Assembly: GCA_964526475.1 (NCBI GenBank) | Contig: CAZGKF010000006.1 | Coordinates: 31,947-95,946, forward strand | Length of the DNA stretch: 64,000 nt | Direction of reading: 5' to 3' | Source: CAYVTV01 sp964526475 | Lineage (GTDB): Bacteria > Bacteroidota > Bacteroidia > Bacteroidales > GCA-2748055 | Part shown: piece after piece, positions 18,759 through 26,993 of the stretch | How the letters are laid out: each line of letters opens with the position of its first letter | How positions within the stretch are numbered: the first letter of the stretch is position 1 | Position numbers and translations under genes: made by a program | Notes under the pieces: generated by a model | Seen by the model: only the letters and a program-made list of their open reading frames with translations | Database searches by the model: none | Told to the model about the DNA's origin: nothing

Positions 18759-20150
18759 ATGAAGTTATTCAGATTATTTTTTGCGTTGATATTTGTCATG
18801 CTTTTTGATAAAGGCCGCTCTCTGTTAGCACAAAAACCTAATATAATAATTATAATAGCCGATGATCTTGGATATGGAGAGTTGGGGTGTTATGGGAGTA
18901 AGGATATTAAATCACCAAATATTGACCGACTTGCCAATGAAGGAGTCAGACTCACAAATTTTTATGCAAATTCTGCTGAATGCACACCCACAAGAGTAGC
19001 TATTCTTACAGGAAAATACCAGCAACGGGTAGGAGGCCTTGAATGCGCTATAGGTATGGGGAATATTGGGAGATATGATGAAGCAATATGGCTGGCTGCA
19101 CAAAAAGAATTAGGTTTACCGTCTGATTACTCAACCCTTACTAAAGAATTGAAAATATCTGGTTATAATACGGCAAATATAGGCAAGTGGCACCTGGGGT
19201 ATGAAGAAAAGTTCAGGCCAGTTAATCATTTCTTTGATTATTCTTTAGGCCCGCTTGGTTATGGAGGTGATTATTTCTATCATGTAGAACAATTCCCCTT
19301 TGAGTTAGCAGGATTTACAGGTGCGCACACTTTGGCAAGGAATGGAAAAGAAATTTTTCGTCCTGGTTATTATAGTACACATCTTTTTACAGATGAAGCA
19401 AAAGCATGGATAAACAAACAAAGCAGTAACAAGCCATTTTTTCTTTTTCTCACATATACAGCACCTCATTTTCCTTATCAGGGTTCAGAGGATTATAATA
19501 AAGATGTTGCATGGAAAATGCAAAATCGTGAAACTTACGTTAACATGGTAACTGAAATGGACAGAGGTATTGGGGAAATTGTTGAAATACTTGAAAGAAA
19601 AAATCTCGACCAGAATACAATAGTTGTTTTTATCAGTGACAATGGAGGAATCCCCGCTGCTGATAATGGAATTTTCAGAGGGCATAAAGGACTGCTCTAT
19701 GAAGGAGGAATTCGGGTTCCATGCATAATCCGATGGCCTGGAAAAATTGCAAAGAATACCGTTTCTGATCAAATGGCAATAGGTTTTGACCTGACTTATT
19801 CTTCTTTGGTTTATGCTGGGGCTGACACAGATGAACTTTTAATGGACGGATTTGACATAATTAACCATGTAGTAAACAAAAGAAATAATATAAACAGGAC
19901 TTTATATTGGAGATATAAGAGAGAAAACTTTATACGTAAAGCAATCCGGGAGGGTGATATGAAATATTTAATTGAATATTCAGATAATAAAGAGGTTTAT
20001 AGAAACCTGTTCAACATAAAAATGGATCCAACTGAGTCAAGAAATCTTACAGACTCTTTACCTGATTTGGTTGAAACTTTACATAAGAAAATTATTGAAT
20101 GGGAAAAAATGGTTGAATCACCAAGATTGGCAGATTTTAATAAGAACTAA
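18759..20150 (+). CDS. Secreted sulfatase, formylglycine type (S1)
   Basis: A signal peptide (1-24) leads to the sulfatase core: metal ligands D35-D36 in IIADDLGYGELGCYG, the formylglycine signature C75-T-P-T-R79 with LTGK (83-86), the NIGKWHLG segment and FISDNGG. All key residues are present, so the enzyme should be active once Cys75 is oxidised by a maturase, which is not in this window. At 463 residues it is a normal length. It follows the toroid-fold gene by 15 nt and would remove sulfate esters from the glycan handled by the SusCD pair. The S1 subfamily cannot be judged. Confidence 0.9.
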   Translation: MKLFRLFFALIFVMLFDKGRSLLAQKPNIIIIIADDLGYGELGCYGSKDIKSPNIDRLANEGVRLTNFYANSAECTPTRVAILTGKYQQRVGGLECAIGMGNIGRYDEAIWLAAQKELGLPSDYSTLTKELKISGYNTANIGKWHLGYEEKFRPVNHFFDYSLGPLGYGGDYFYHVEQFPFELAGFTGAHTLARNGKEIFRPGYYSTHLFTDEAKAWINKQSSNKPFFLFLTYTAPHFPYQGSEDYNKDVAWKMQNRETYVNMVTEMDRGIGEIVEILERKNLDQNTIVVFISDNGGIPAADNGIFRGHKGLLYEGGIRVPCIIRWPGKIAKNTVSDQMAIGFDLTYSSLVYAGADTDELLMDGFDIINHVVNKRNNINRTLYWRYKRENFIRKAIREGDMKYLIEYSDNKEVYRNLFNIKMDPTESRNLTDSLPDLVETLHKKIIEWEKMVESPRLADFNKN

Positions 20151-20158
20151 TTATTTGA

Positions 20159-20713
20159 GTTTTCCCGTTATTATTGCTGAGTTTTAGGGAAATATCTATA
20201 TTAATAGACGATTGTAAAGAAGAAGAACTAAGAGCTCTGGCAAAGTATATTTATTTAAAACTTGGATTGGAAGATGAAAAACCGAAAGATTTTCTGGCAA
20301 AGGAAAATGTTTATCTTAACGAAAATATTAAATTACGTCCTGATACTATAATTACCGGTCTGTCTGTTCCCTGGGGGCTTGCTTTCCTGCCCGACGGAGA
20401 TATGCTGGTAAATGAAAGGGATGGGAAAATGCTCCGGTACAATAGAAATGGAGACCTCCTTGCTTAAATTAAGGGTTTACCTGATATACATCCACGGGGA
20501 CAGGGAGGATTGATGGATATAAGGCTTCATCCTGATTACCAGTCTAATGGATGGATATATTTTGCATATTCTTACAGAACCAGAAAGCCTGATGATGGCT
20601 GGAATACTGCATTAATGAGGGCGAAACTGAAAGATAATACCCTGATTGAAAAGCAACTACTTTTTGAAGCAATACCTGGAAGTGTTCGTGGACAGCTTAC
20701 TTTCCCGGGATGA
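20159..20713 (+). pseudogene. Broken PQQ-type sugar dehydrogenase remnant
   Basis: The frame reads LRPDTIITGLSVPWGLAFLP and DMLVNERDGKMLRYNRNGDL, the first beta-propeller blade of soluble PQQ glucose/sorbosone dehydrogenases. An in-frame TAA follows at 20465-20467, after which IKGLPDIHPRGQGGLMDIRL continues the same family in the same frame. The match ends near 20690 where the convergent hemolysin-III gene begins, so at least half of the protein is lost. An upstream segment EEELRALAKYIYLKL recalls the end of a cytochrome c domain. There is no ATG start and no signal peptide. Dead gene at the end of the glycan locus. Confidence 0.65.
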
Positions 20714-21353
20714 CATGAAAGAAGATAGCAAAGAAATGTGAAATACTTCCTGCTATAACTAACAAGTGCCATACCAGATGATGATAACGGAATTTCCCCT
20801 TTGCATAGAAAAATACTCCAAGGGAATAGCAAAATCCACCGGTCAGTATCCAGATGATCCCCATCATAGACAATGATCTGGAAATGGGTATGATTGCAAC
20901 GATAAAAAGCCAGCCCATGATTACATATATGGCAACAAATAAATAATTTACTCTCCTGTCAGGTTTGGACAGACGAGTAAAGGTAAGTATGATCCCTGTT
21001 ATCGCAATTGCCCATTCAATTCCAAAAAGTATCCATCCGAGCGTGCCTCTGAGAGCCACAAGTGTTAAGGGAGTGTAGGTGCCGGCAATAAGCAGGAAAA
21101 TAGCTATCCGGTCTATGGTTAAAAATAAAGTTTGAGTTTTCCCCTCTTTAAGTGCATGTAAAAGTCCTGAAGAAAGATACAGAACTACCATTGTTGCACC
21201 GAAAACAGATGTGGTTACTATATGCCACACATCACCTCTTATGGAGGAATACACGATCATCAGCACAAGCCCTGCTGTAGCTAGTACAGCGCCTGCAAGA
21301 TGCGACAAGGCATTGGCGAGTTCCTCGGATTTGGTGTATCTGGTATTTTTCAA
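20697..21353 (-). CDS. trhA: Hemolysin III / TrhA-family membrane protein
   Basis: The 218-residue protein has seven hydrophobic spans and the PAQR-family polar residues: an N-terminal EELANALSHLAGAV, the span with SSGLLHAL and DRIAIFLLIAGTYTP, and the C-terminal YHHLVWHLLVIAGSISHFFA with its conserved histidines that bind zinc. Bacterial members are inner-membrane proteins linked to membrane-energetics homeostasis; the older name hemolysin is misleading. Its last codons overlap the broken dehydrogenase by 17 nt on the other strand, suggesting that the deletion junction lies at this gene's 3' edge. The gene itself appears intact. Confidence 0.88.
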   Translation of the reverse strand: MKNTRYTKSEELANALSHLAGAVLATAGLVLMIVYSSIRGDVWHIVTTSVFGATMVVLYLSSGLLHALKEGKTQTLFLTIDRIAIFLLIAGTYTPLTLVALRGTLGWILFGIEWAIAITGIILTFTRLSKPDRRVNYLFVAIYVIMGWLFIVAIIPISRSLSMMGIIWILTGGFCYSLGVFFYAKGKFRYHHLVWHLLVIAGSISHFFAIFFHVIPGK

Positions 21354-21363
21354 CTCAAGTATT

Positions 21364-21465
21364 TTAGAGCATTTTAACGACTACTTCGGGAGGTATTTCA
21401 TCAGGTACATTCTTTATTGCTTCGGGAAAAACAGCAATGTTGGTTTTACTCATTTTCCTACCCAT
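21364..21465 (-). CDS. Small ORF upstream of trhA, possible cupin-like remnant
   Basis: Thirty-three codons (MGRKMSKTNIAVFPEAIKN, then VPDEIPPEVVVKML) end 10 nt before the trhA start codon. The segment FPEAIKNVPDE recalls the opening of small cupin proteins of Bacteroidota, so this may be a cut-off start of such a gene or a leader peptide. An internal ATG at 21453 is equally possible. Evidence that it is translated is weak. Confidence 0.25.
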   Translation of the reverse strand: MGRKMSKTNIAVFPEAIKNVPDEIPPEVVVKML

Positions 21466-21492
21466 TTCAATTATTTTTTGTGCAATTTTAAT

Positions 21493-22095
21493 TTATCCAC
21501 CCTTAAGTTTTTTCATTTCATTAAAATGATCTACTACCATCTTTTCCATCTTTTCACGATTACTTTTCCGGTAGGCCTCAAATTCTTCCTTTATTCCGGT
21601 TATTTCTTTTCGGGTTTGACGGGTGATAATACTGTTTCTTTTATATAACAACATGAGCATGACCAATAATGCACTTAAGCCTAAAACTATACCCCACATG
21701 ATGGTGTTATAAAGGATCTTATTCATCGGGATACCGAAGAAAACAAGATTATCACGATTCTCAACTGCATCGTCAAGCTCTTCACGGGTTTTTCCCAGGA
21801 GGGAGTTGAGGGAATCTTTTTCTTTTTTAATTGTTTCAGCTCTTTTCTCCAGATCAATAATCTCTTTCTTTGCGGCTGCTAAGGAATCAAGGGTGTTCTT
21901 TTTCATCTTAAGGAATATGTCCTCACGGATGGCCCTGAAATTATTATATATATTGGTGCGCTGTTGTAAATACTCCATTTGCTCTTCCATAGTGCCGGTG
22001 CTCATAACATCAGGTGTTCTGGGTTGATCCTGGGCAAAAAGGTGAAAGACAAATAAGGTGGATGTGATGATAAGTAAAGCTGCTTTTGTTTTCAT
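21493..22095 (-). CDS. Exported coiled-coil protein with one membrane span, unknown function
   Basis: The 200-residue protein has a signal peptide (1-21, LFVFHLFAQ), a coiled coil rich in Lys/Glu (about 55-112, KKNTLDSLAAAKKEIIDLEK and KKEKDSLNSLLGKTREELDD), one membrane span (about 127-150, YNTIMWGIVLGLSALLVMLM) and a basic coiled-coil tail. The family is common in Bacteroidota and is often mislabelled as a tRNA methyltransferase; I see no methyltransferase motif. Its coils could link periplasm and cytoplasm or form oligomers. No operon partner is obvious. Confidence 0.7.
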   Translation of the reverse strand: MKTKAALLIITSTLFVFHLFAQDQPRTPDVMSTGTMEEQMEYLQQRTNIYNNFRAIREDIFLKMKKNTLDSLAAAKKEIIDLEKRAETIKKEKDSLNSLLGKTREELDDAVENRDNLVFFGIPMNKILYNTIMWGIVLGLSALLVMLMLLYKRNSIITRQTRKEITGIKEEFEAYRKSNREKMEKMVVDHFNEMKKLKGG

Positions 22096-22240
22096 TTGAG
22101 GCGAATTAATTATTCAAAGATAACAAGTTATTATGAAAATATCAGGATGAATTTGTTAATGAGAACGGATATAAACCTTATGGTATTGTAGAGCATACGT
22201 TTTAATTAAAAGTAAGTTTCCTTAAGTTAACGCCTATGCC

Positions 22241-22406
22241 CCAAGGGGGAGAACCAATCAAAGGCTCTGCTTCCATATATATGTGTTCAGAATTTTATTG
22301 ATAATGTGAATAATAAAATAGATGTAACTGTTATTCAACTGCTTAAAAGTCCCCCTCCTTGCTCCGCTGAAGCTTCGCGAAGGCGAGTGGGGGATTTAGG
22401 GGTATG
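22241..22406 (-). repeat. Dispersed repeat, copy A (inverted relative to copies B and C)
   Basis: The block holds AAAGGCTCTGCTTCCAT, then AGATGTAACTGTTATTCAAC, then a C-rich hairpin, then GGGGGATTTAGGGGTATGA. The same pieces in the same order occur, reverse-complemented, at 48800-48940, and the core also at 42044-42092. Arms CCCCCT and GTGGGGG flank a 30-nt loop here. No coding sequence lies in the surrounding 22096-22538. It behaves like a small non-autonomous mobile or REP-like element. Confidence 0.6.
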
Positions 22407-22538
22407 AATGAATTAATAAAAAAGCTTTGTTGATATTGAACATGTAATCGATGAGATGCCAATATTCCATAGTTTGATATTACTGATAATCTCAGGTTGA
22501 AAAAAATATAAAAACCAGAGAGAAAAAAAGGAAGCTAA

Positions 22539-23735
22539 TTAAAATATTGAATAATTAAATAAAAAGGCTAAATTTAAGGATGCATTCCGGGTCTTATTCA
22601 GATAATACGGGATAAAATCATTCCCCGAGAAAACATTATTCAGACCGATTTTAGTATATACATTGGCGGAAAAAGTAATCCGGCTATTAATAAGCAAAGG
22701 ATATTCATACCCTATTACCAGACCATAATCCAGACTTTTGTATTCATTGCTGATCTCATTAATGATTCCATCGAGATTTTGAGTTGCATCTTTCATAATA
22801 CCTGAATAGGCTCCAAAATGCAAACTATGTGAATTCCGATATTTATTCAGGTGATATTTTAACTGAACAATAAACGTATAATAATCCAGTTCAATCTTGT
22901 TGCTTACGTATTTACCTGATAAATACTCATTATAATTTTGTTTGTTCTGGCTTATCCAAAAGAACTCTGTTGTAATATCCAGTCTGTTTGTAAGATTTGT
23001 TCCCATAAGAATCCCATAGCTTTTTCCGAAGGAGGGATGGGTAACAGTGAATTCAGCACTCTTCATCCCCTCTAATGTTTTATTGTTAAGCAGCCATGTG
23101 TTGGCAAGATTTCCGGAAAACCCGACATACATAAAAGAAAAGGCTTTCTCTTTTGTTTTGTTAGGCGGTAATTTTTCTTTCTCTGGTTCATTTGTAAGAG
23201 TCTCTGCCAGAAGTTCATTCATTGAACTGTCAATTTGGGATACAGGATAAAGTTGCCGGATCACGCTGTAGGTAACATCATATAACAGGGAAGGTGAGAT
23301 GATATTTGAATCTGATAATTCGGGGTAAGGCAAAGTTTTTGTATTTTCATTATATTCAACTGCCAGGTGTATTTGAGAAGTTGATTTATTATTTGCCGGG
23401 GTTTGTTCCATTGGCTGTTTTTCAATAGTTGATTCGATAAGAGATTTATCCGGTACTATTTTCTCTGAAGCCTGCTGAGCCAGATCAGGTTCATCAGTCG
23501 TCTGTTTTTTCATTAAATAATAGGAGATAGTCCCGAAAGCCACTGCAAAGAACAATGAAGCAGCAATAGCTGAGGCAGCCATCCACTTTTTTTTTCTCCG
23601 GGTATAAAGATTGCCATCAACTCTTTTCCATACCAGATCAATATCCAACTCGTCCTGGATTCCTTCCCACACTTTTCCAGGAGGGAATTCCTGACTGTTT
23701 TCAACTATATTCTTATACCATTGTTCCAGCTTCAT
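22539..23735 (-). CDS. Dual membrane-spanning anti-sigma factor (Dma-like) with C-terminal outer-membrane barrel
   Basis: One 398-residue chain appears to cross the whole envelope. Residues 1-50 are cytoplasmic with the anti-sigma-like pattern WEGIQDELDIDLVWKRVDGN. A span lies at about 52-74 (AASAIAASLFFAVAFGTISY). A periplasmic linker of about 120 residues rich in Glu, Pro and Ser follows. From about 200 to the C-terminal Phe the sequence alternates in the manner of an eight-stranded barrel (MYVGFSGNLANTWL to LNLAFLFNYSIF). This matches dual membrane-spanning anti-sigma factors described in Bacteroides thetaiotaomicron, where they affect vesiculation. The ECF sigma gene ends 3 nt upstream. 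Confidence 0.7.
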   Translation of the reverse strand: MKLEQWYKNIVENSQEFPPGKVWEGIQDELDIDLVWKRVDGNLYTRRKKKWMAASAIAASLFFAVAFGTISYYLMKKQTTDEPDLAQQASEKIVPDKSLIESTIEKQPMEQTPANNKSTSQIHLAVEYNENTKTLPYPELSDSNIISPSLLYDVTYSVIRQLYPVSQIDSSMNELLAETLTNEPEKEKLPPNKTKEKAFSFMYVGFSGNLANTWLLNNKTLEGMKSAEFTVTHPSFGKSYGILMGTNLTNRLDITTEFFWISQNKQNYNEYLSGKYVSNKIELDYYTFIVQLKYHLNKYRNSHSLHFGAYSGIMKDATQNLDGIINEISNEYKSLDYGLVIGYEYPLLINSRITFSANVYTKIGLNNVFSGNDFIPYYLNKTRNASLNLAFLFNYSIF

Positions 23736-23738
23736 TTA

Positions 23739-24284
23739 TTATCCGGTTTTTGTTTCAAGCCAGTCTTTTAATATGCTACGTGCCCGGTTATATTGCGATT
23801 TAGAGGTGCCTACAGATATTTCAAGCTTCTCCGCTATTTCCTTATGAGAATAACCCTCAAGAGCGAAAAGATTGAAAATAACTTTTGCTCCTTCAGGAAG
23901 TTTTGCTATCAATCCAAGAATTTCATTAAACTGTAAACTTGGCAGCGCTTCATTTTCTGTATATACCTGATATTCAGCCTTATCATCATTAATAAAATTA
24001 TTAACCCTTGCATTTTGCCTTAGATGGTCAATAGCTGTATTTACAACAATTCTTCGAATCCAGCCTTCCAAAGACCCCATCCTTTTATAGTTATTAATAT
24101 TTTTGAAAACTTTTATAAAGGCTTCCTGTAAAATATCCTGTGCAAGCGATCTGTCAGTTGCATAGCTTATGCATATGGCATACATCTTCTGTGCATGACG
24201 GCGGTAAAGTAATTCCTGATACCGCCTTTTGCCATTCTGACAACCACTTAGTATTTCCTCTTCGCTGTAAAGCTCAACCTTCAT
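23739..24284 (-). CDS. ECF sigma factor partnered with the dual-membrane anti-sigma protein
   Basis: The 181-residue protein carries sigma region 2 (LYRRHAQKMYAICISYATDR, LAQDILQEAFIKVFKNINNY, GSLEGWIRRIVVNTAIDHLR) and region 4 (LPEGAKVIFNLFALEGYSHK, EIAEKLEISVGTSKSQYNRA). It is distinct from the FecR-controlled sigma at 9.4 kb, with no FecR gene nearby. It lies between a lipoprotein gene (6 nt away) and the anti-sigma gene (3 nt away), so all three are one operon. An AACC-N16-CGTC promoter upstream of the operon suggests self-activation. Confidence 0.92.
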   Translation of the reverse strand: MKVELYSEEEILSGCQNGKRRYQELLYRRHAQKMYAICISYATDRSLAQDILQEAFIKVFKNINNYKRMGSLEGWIRRIVVNTAIDHLRQNARVNNFINDDKAEYQVYTENEALPSLQFNEILGLIAKLPEGAKVIFNLFALEGYSHKEIAEKLEISVGTSKSQYNRARSILKDWLETKTG

Positions 24285-24290
24285 TGTTAA

Positions 24291-24995
24291 TTATTCAAAG
24301 CTCACTGTAAAAGCGTTATTTATCCGGTTAGCCAACTGACTGAAAATGGAAGTATTATTTTGCTCGCTAATAAGTAATACATTGGTTTTATCTACCATGG
24401 AAATTTCAGCACTGTTAAGGGTTAAATAATTTGTCAGTCGGAAAAGTGCTTCAGCGTCAACTGTTACCATTGCAACAGAAAGTTTATCTTTCCTGAGAAC
24501 GATGGTTTGGGCTGATTTTGCAATAGTCCGGATATTTAACTGCTCAGTAAAATTATATTCAAAACGTACAGGCGTTTGCGTAAGTTCAGAGGTTTTCATT
24601 CTGCCTTCCAGTAATAGCGGAGATGTGCGGGAATTACTCAGGTATAGTGAAATATCTATCCGGTCATAAACCCCCTGAGGTATATCAAAGCGAACATCGA
24701 AATTTGTTTTTTGATCCTTCAGATTGGCAACCAGAGGAAAAGGGAAATCAGAAATAAAATAAACGTCTTTACCATCTCTTCGTATTCCGTCAAACTCAAT
24801 AGCATCAATGATCAAAGTTCCTTTGTCAATACTGTAGTATCTCTCAGCTGAAGTTTCCAGATTTGAATCTTTGTTAAGATAAGATAGCATTCCAAACTTA
24901 AATTCAACTTCTGCGGGTAATGTTAGTTCATCCTTTACGCATGAAGTTAACGCACAACAAATAACTAATAAATAATTTAATAATTTGAATTTCAT
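24291..24995 (-). CDS. Lipoprotein, first gene of the ECF/anti-sigma operon, unknown function
   Basis: A lipoprotein signal with Cys19 (ALTSCVKDE) starts a 234-residue beta-rich protein with repeated short strands (VEFKFGMLSYLNKDS, GVYDRIDISLYLSN, SVAMVTVDAEALFRLTNYLT). It recalls DUF4382-type lipoproteins but I cannot assign it firmly. The acidic residues right after the Cys (KDE) fit surface export in Bacteroidota. Being first in the operon with the sigma and dual-membrane anti-sigma genes, it may be the sensor or cargo of that system. This is inference from position. Confidence 0.65.
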   Translation of the reverse strand: MKFKLLNYLLVICCALTSCVKDELTLPAEVEFKFGMLSYLNKDSNLETSAERYYSIDKGTLIIDAIEFDGIRRDGKDVYFISDFPFPLVANLKDQKTNFDVRFDIPQGVYDRIDISLYLSNSRTSPLLLEGRMKTSELTQTPVRFEYNFTEQLNIRTIAKSAQTIVLRKDKLSVAMVTVDAEALFRLTNYLTLNSAEISMVDKTNVLLISEQNNTSIFSQLANRINNAFTVSFE

Positions 24996-25020
24996 ATTAT
25001 GATTACTTTATCATACCTTA

Positions 25021-25044
25021 GACGAATAAAGGTACTAAAAGGTT
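25021..25044 (-). promoter_or_regulatory. Putative ECF-type promoter of the lipoprotein/sigma/anti-sigma operon
   Basis: On the minus strand AACC (25044-25041) is followed after 16 nt by CGTC (25024-25021), the common -35/-10 signature of ECF sigma factors, 25 nt before the lipoprotein start codon. Autoregulation by the ECF sigma of the operon is inferred. The sequence between also contains TACCTTTA, one mismatch from a housekeeping -7 box. Confidence 0.5.
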
Positions 25045-25124
25045 GGGACTATTTTGGATGAGAGGTCTCGTTTTTTCTCTTCACATCCTTCGGTTTATTG
25101 AAAAAGGAATTTAAAATTTTGTTT

Positions 25125-25580
25125 ATGAAATTGCACATTCAAAACTTTTTTGTTTTTTTCGTTATAATGGTTTTATCCACCCTGGCTTTAATCGCTCAGG
25201 ATGAAAAAAAACCAATGATACATAATTTACAGAAGACCTTTACTATCGACAGTTGTCTGCATGTTTTCTCACCCGACAAAGTTATTCAAACAAAAACGGG
25301 CTATCAGTACTGGTTTGTGGATAAAGATTTTATTGATGGAACGACAATCAAAATGAGTGTTGTTGAACCCAATTCTGCCGTTCATCCTCCTCATAAGCAT
25401 GAAAGTGATGAATTTTATTTTATTCTGGAAGGAACGGCTGAGTTTTATCTAAACGGAGAAACCAGGATTGCTGGTGCTTATTCTAGTTTTTATTGTCCCT
25501 CCAACAGCAAACATGGAATAAAAAATGCCGGGGATACCGAATTGAAATATCTGGTTATCAGGGAGTATAAGAAAGAATAG
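25125..25580 (+). CDS. Exported cupin-domain protein
   Basis: Starting at ATG 25125 the protein has 151 residues; a TTG start at 25098 would add nine. A hydrophobic signal (FFVFFVIMVLSTLALIAQ) precedes a single cupin barrel with the first metal motif PPHKHESDEFYFILEG (two His and a Glu) and the second motif PSNSKHGIKNAG (His). It probably binds a metal and acts on or senses a small molecule in the periplasm. The gene is divergent from the ECF operon and convergent with the lactonase gene. Substrate is not predictable. Confidence 0.8.
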   Translation: MKLHIQNFFVFFVIMVLSTLALIAQDEKKPMIHNLQKTFTIDSCLHVFSPDKVIQTKTGYQYWFVDKDFIDGTTIKMSVVEPNSAVHPPHKHESDEFYFILEGTAEFYLNGETRIAGAYSSFYCPSNSKHGIKNAGDTELKYLVIREYKKE

Positions 25581-25609
25581 TTTTATTAATTATAAACATT
25601 TAATTTGAA

Positions 25610-25663
25610 ACCTTTGGTTTTGGTTCTATGCGGATGGATGTTCATGGCAATCAAACCAAAGGT
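25610..25663. terminator. Long hairpin between convergent cupin and lactonase genes
   Basis: ACCTTTGGTTT (25610-25620) pairs perfectly with AAACCAAAGGT (25653-25663) across 32 nt. It lies 30 nt after the cupin stop and 80 nt from the lactonase stop, so it could end transcription from both sides. There is no T-tract, so this could equally be a structured RNA or a recombination relic. Confidence 0.35.
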
Positions 25664-25742
25664 ATTAAACGATATTCACATTTGAGACCTACAATTCCCC
25701 GATTAGGATTATTCCATGGAAGATGATCCAATAGATGAGCTT

Positions 25743-26885
25743 TCACATTTTCAGCCATTTCAGACATACCGGGGCAGGAATATTCAAGGATATTCCTGTA
25801 TATTCAAGCAATCCTGAAGTTTTATCCAGCCTGAAAACCACTACATTATCAGTATCCCTGTTTGCCACAAGGATGAATTCCCCTTCGGGTTCAATTAGAA
25901 AATTACGGGGGTGCTCTCCATGTGTTGACGGGTAATCAACAATACTCAGCATTCCGTTTTCTTTGTTAATGGAATAAGTGGCAAGACTATTATGTCCGCG
26001 GTTTGATACAAATAGAAACTTACCCTCTGGATCAATATGGATATCTGCGTTTGTATTCTGATCTGTAAAATCTCCCGGTAGGGTAGAAATGGTTTGCCTC
26101 GGTGTAAGGTTACCTGTTAATGTGTCCTGATAAAATAAGCTTGTTGTGGAACTTAGTTCCTCTGCCAGGTAAACATAAGGTTTTTCCGGATGGAAAGTCA
26201 TATGACGCGGTCCTGAACCTGGAATAACCGAAGCAGATGAGGAAGAGGCAGGTTCAAGTTTGCCGGAAGAATGGTCTATGGAACATATCATAACTTTGTC
26301 TGTGCCCAGGTCTGCAACATAAACGTACGCATTATCGGGAGAGACAAGTACCGAATGAACATGGGAACCATCCTGTCTTTTTTCGTTTGCACTGCTTCCT
26401 TCATATTTCATTGTCTGAATGGTATCGCCGATACTTCCGTCCGGATTGATTGCAAAAACAGTTAAACTGCCTGATCTGTAAAACGAAATATAGAGGTATT
26501 TTCCGGTTTTATCAAGATTTACATGACATGCACCTGTTCCGTGAGCGGGAACCTGGTTGATAAGAGAAAGAATACCATCTTCACTGTTGATGGCGAAAGA
26601 ACTTACCATCTCTTTCTGGCTACCTTCGGCATCCCTCACCCTATTGATCGAATAAAGATACTTTCCACCGGGATGAATTTCCAGAAATCCTGGTCTCACC
26701 ATTTCCGGAAGTGTTTGTTTTGCAGTGAATTTAACGGAATCCCTGTCAAATTCATAGACATAAATACCCTGGCTACCTCTGTCCTGGAAAGTGCCAACAT
26801 ACAAATATTCTTTTTGCTTAACAATCTCTGGTTTACAATTTGAAAACATGAGTGTAAGCAGACAAAAATAATAAAGTGATTTCAT
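25743..26885 (-). CDS. Lipoprotein of the lactonase/6-phosphogluconolactonase beta-propeller family
   Basis: The 380-residue protein has a lipobox (LMFSNC, Cys17) and then a seven-bladed propeller: EYLYVGTFQDRGSQGIYVYE, HPGGKYLYSINRVRD, GTGACHVNLDKTGKYLYISF, DGSHVHSVLVSPDNAYVYVA, GSGPRHMTFHPEKPYVYLAE, GKFLFVSNRGHNSLATYSI and HPRNFLIEPEGEFILVANRD. These are hallmarks of the YbhE/Pgl lactonase family, in which cytoplasmic members hydrolyse 6-phosphogluconolactone. The lipoprotein signal means this one acts outside the inner membrane, likely on sugar lactones. It stands next to a broken sulfatase. Confidence 0.85.
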   Translation of the reverse strand: MKSLYYFCLLTLMFSNCKPEIVKQKEYLYVGTFQDRGSQGIYVYEFDRDSVKFTAKQTLPEMVRPGFLEIHPGGKYLYSINRVRDAEGSQKEMVSSFAINSEDGILSLINQVPAHGTGACHVNLDKTGKYLYISFYRSGSLTVFAINPDGSIGDTIQTMKYEGSSANEKRQDGSHVHSVLVSPDNAYVYVADLGTDKVMICSIDHSSGKLEPASSSSASVIPGSGPRHMTFHPEKPYVYLAEELSSTTSLFYQDTLTGNLTPRQTISTLPGDFTDQNTNADIHIDPEGKFLFVSNRGHNSLATYSINKENGMLSIVDYPSTHGEHPRNFLIEPEGEFILVANRDTDNVVVFRLDKTSGLLEYTGISLNIPAPVCLKWLKM

Positions 26886-26993
26886 GGGAATAGATTTTAG
26901 GATTAAAAGGCAAAAAATATAGAAAAATGATTTTTGTGATATACTCTTTTCATTAATATAACACCCCTCTGTATTGAATTATGTATAACTATT

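Noticed and set aside
21493..22095. Annotation as tRNA guanine-N1 methyltransferase, often given to such coiled-coil proteins
   Set aside because: No SAM-binding or TrmD-like motif; the protein is an exported coiled coil with one span.
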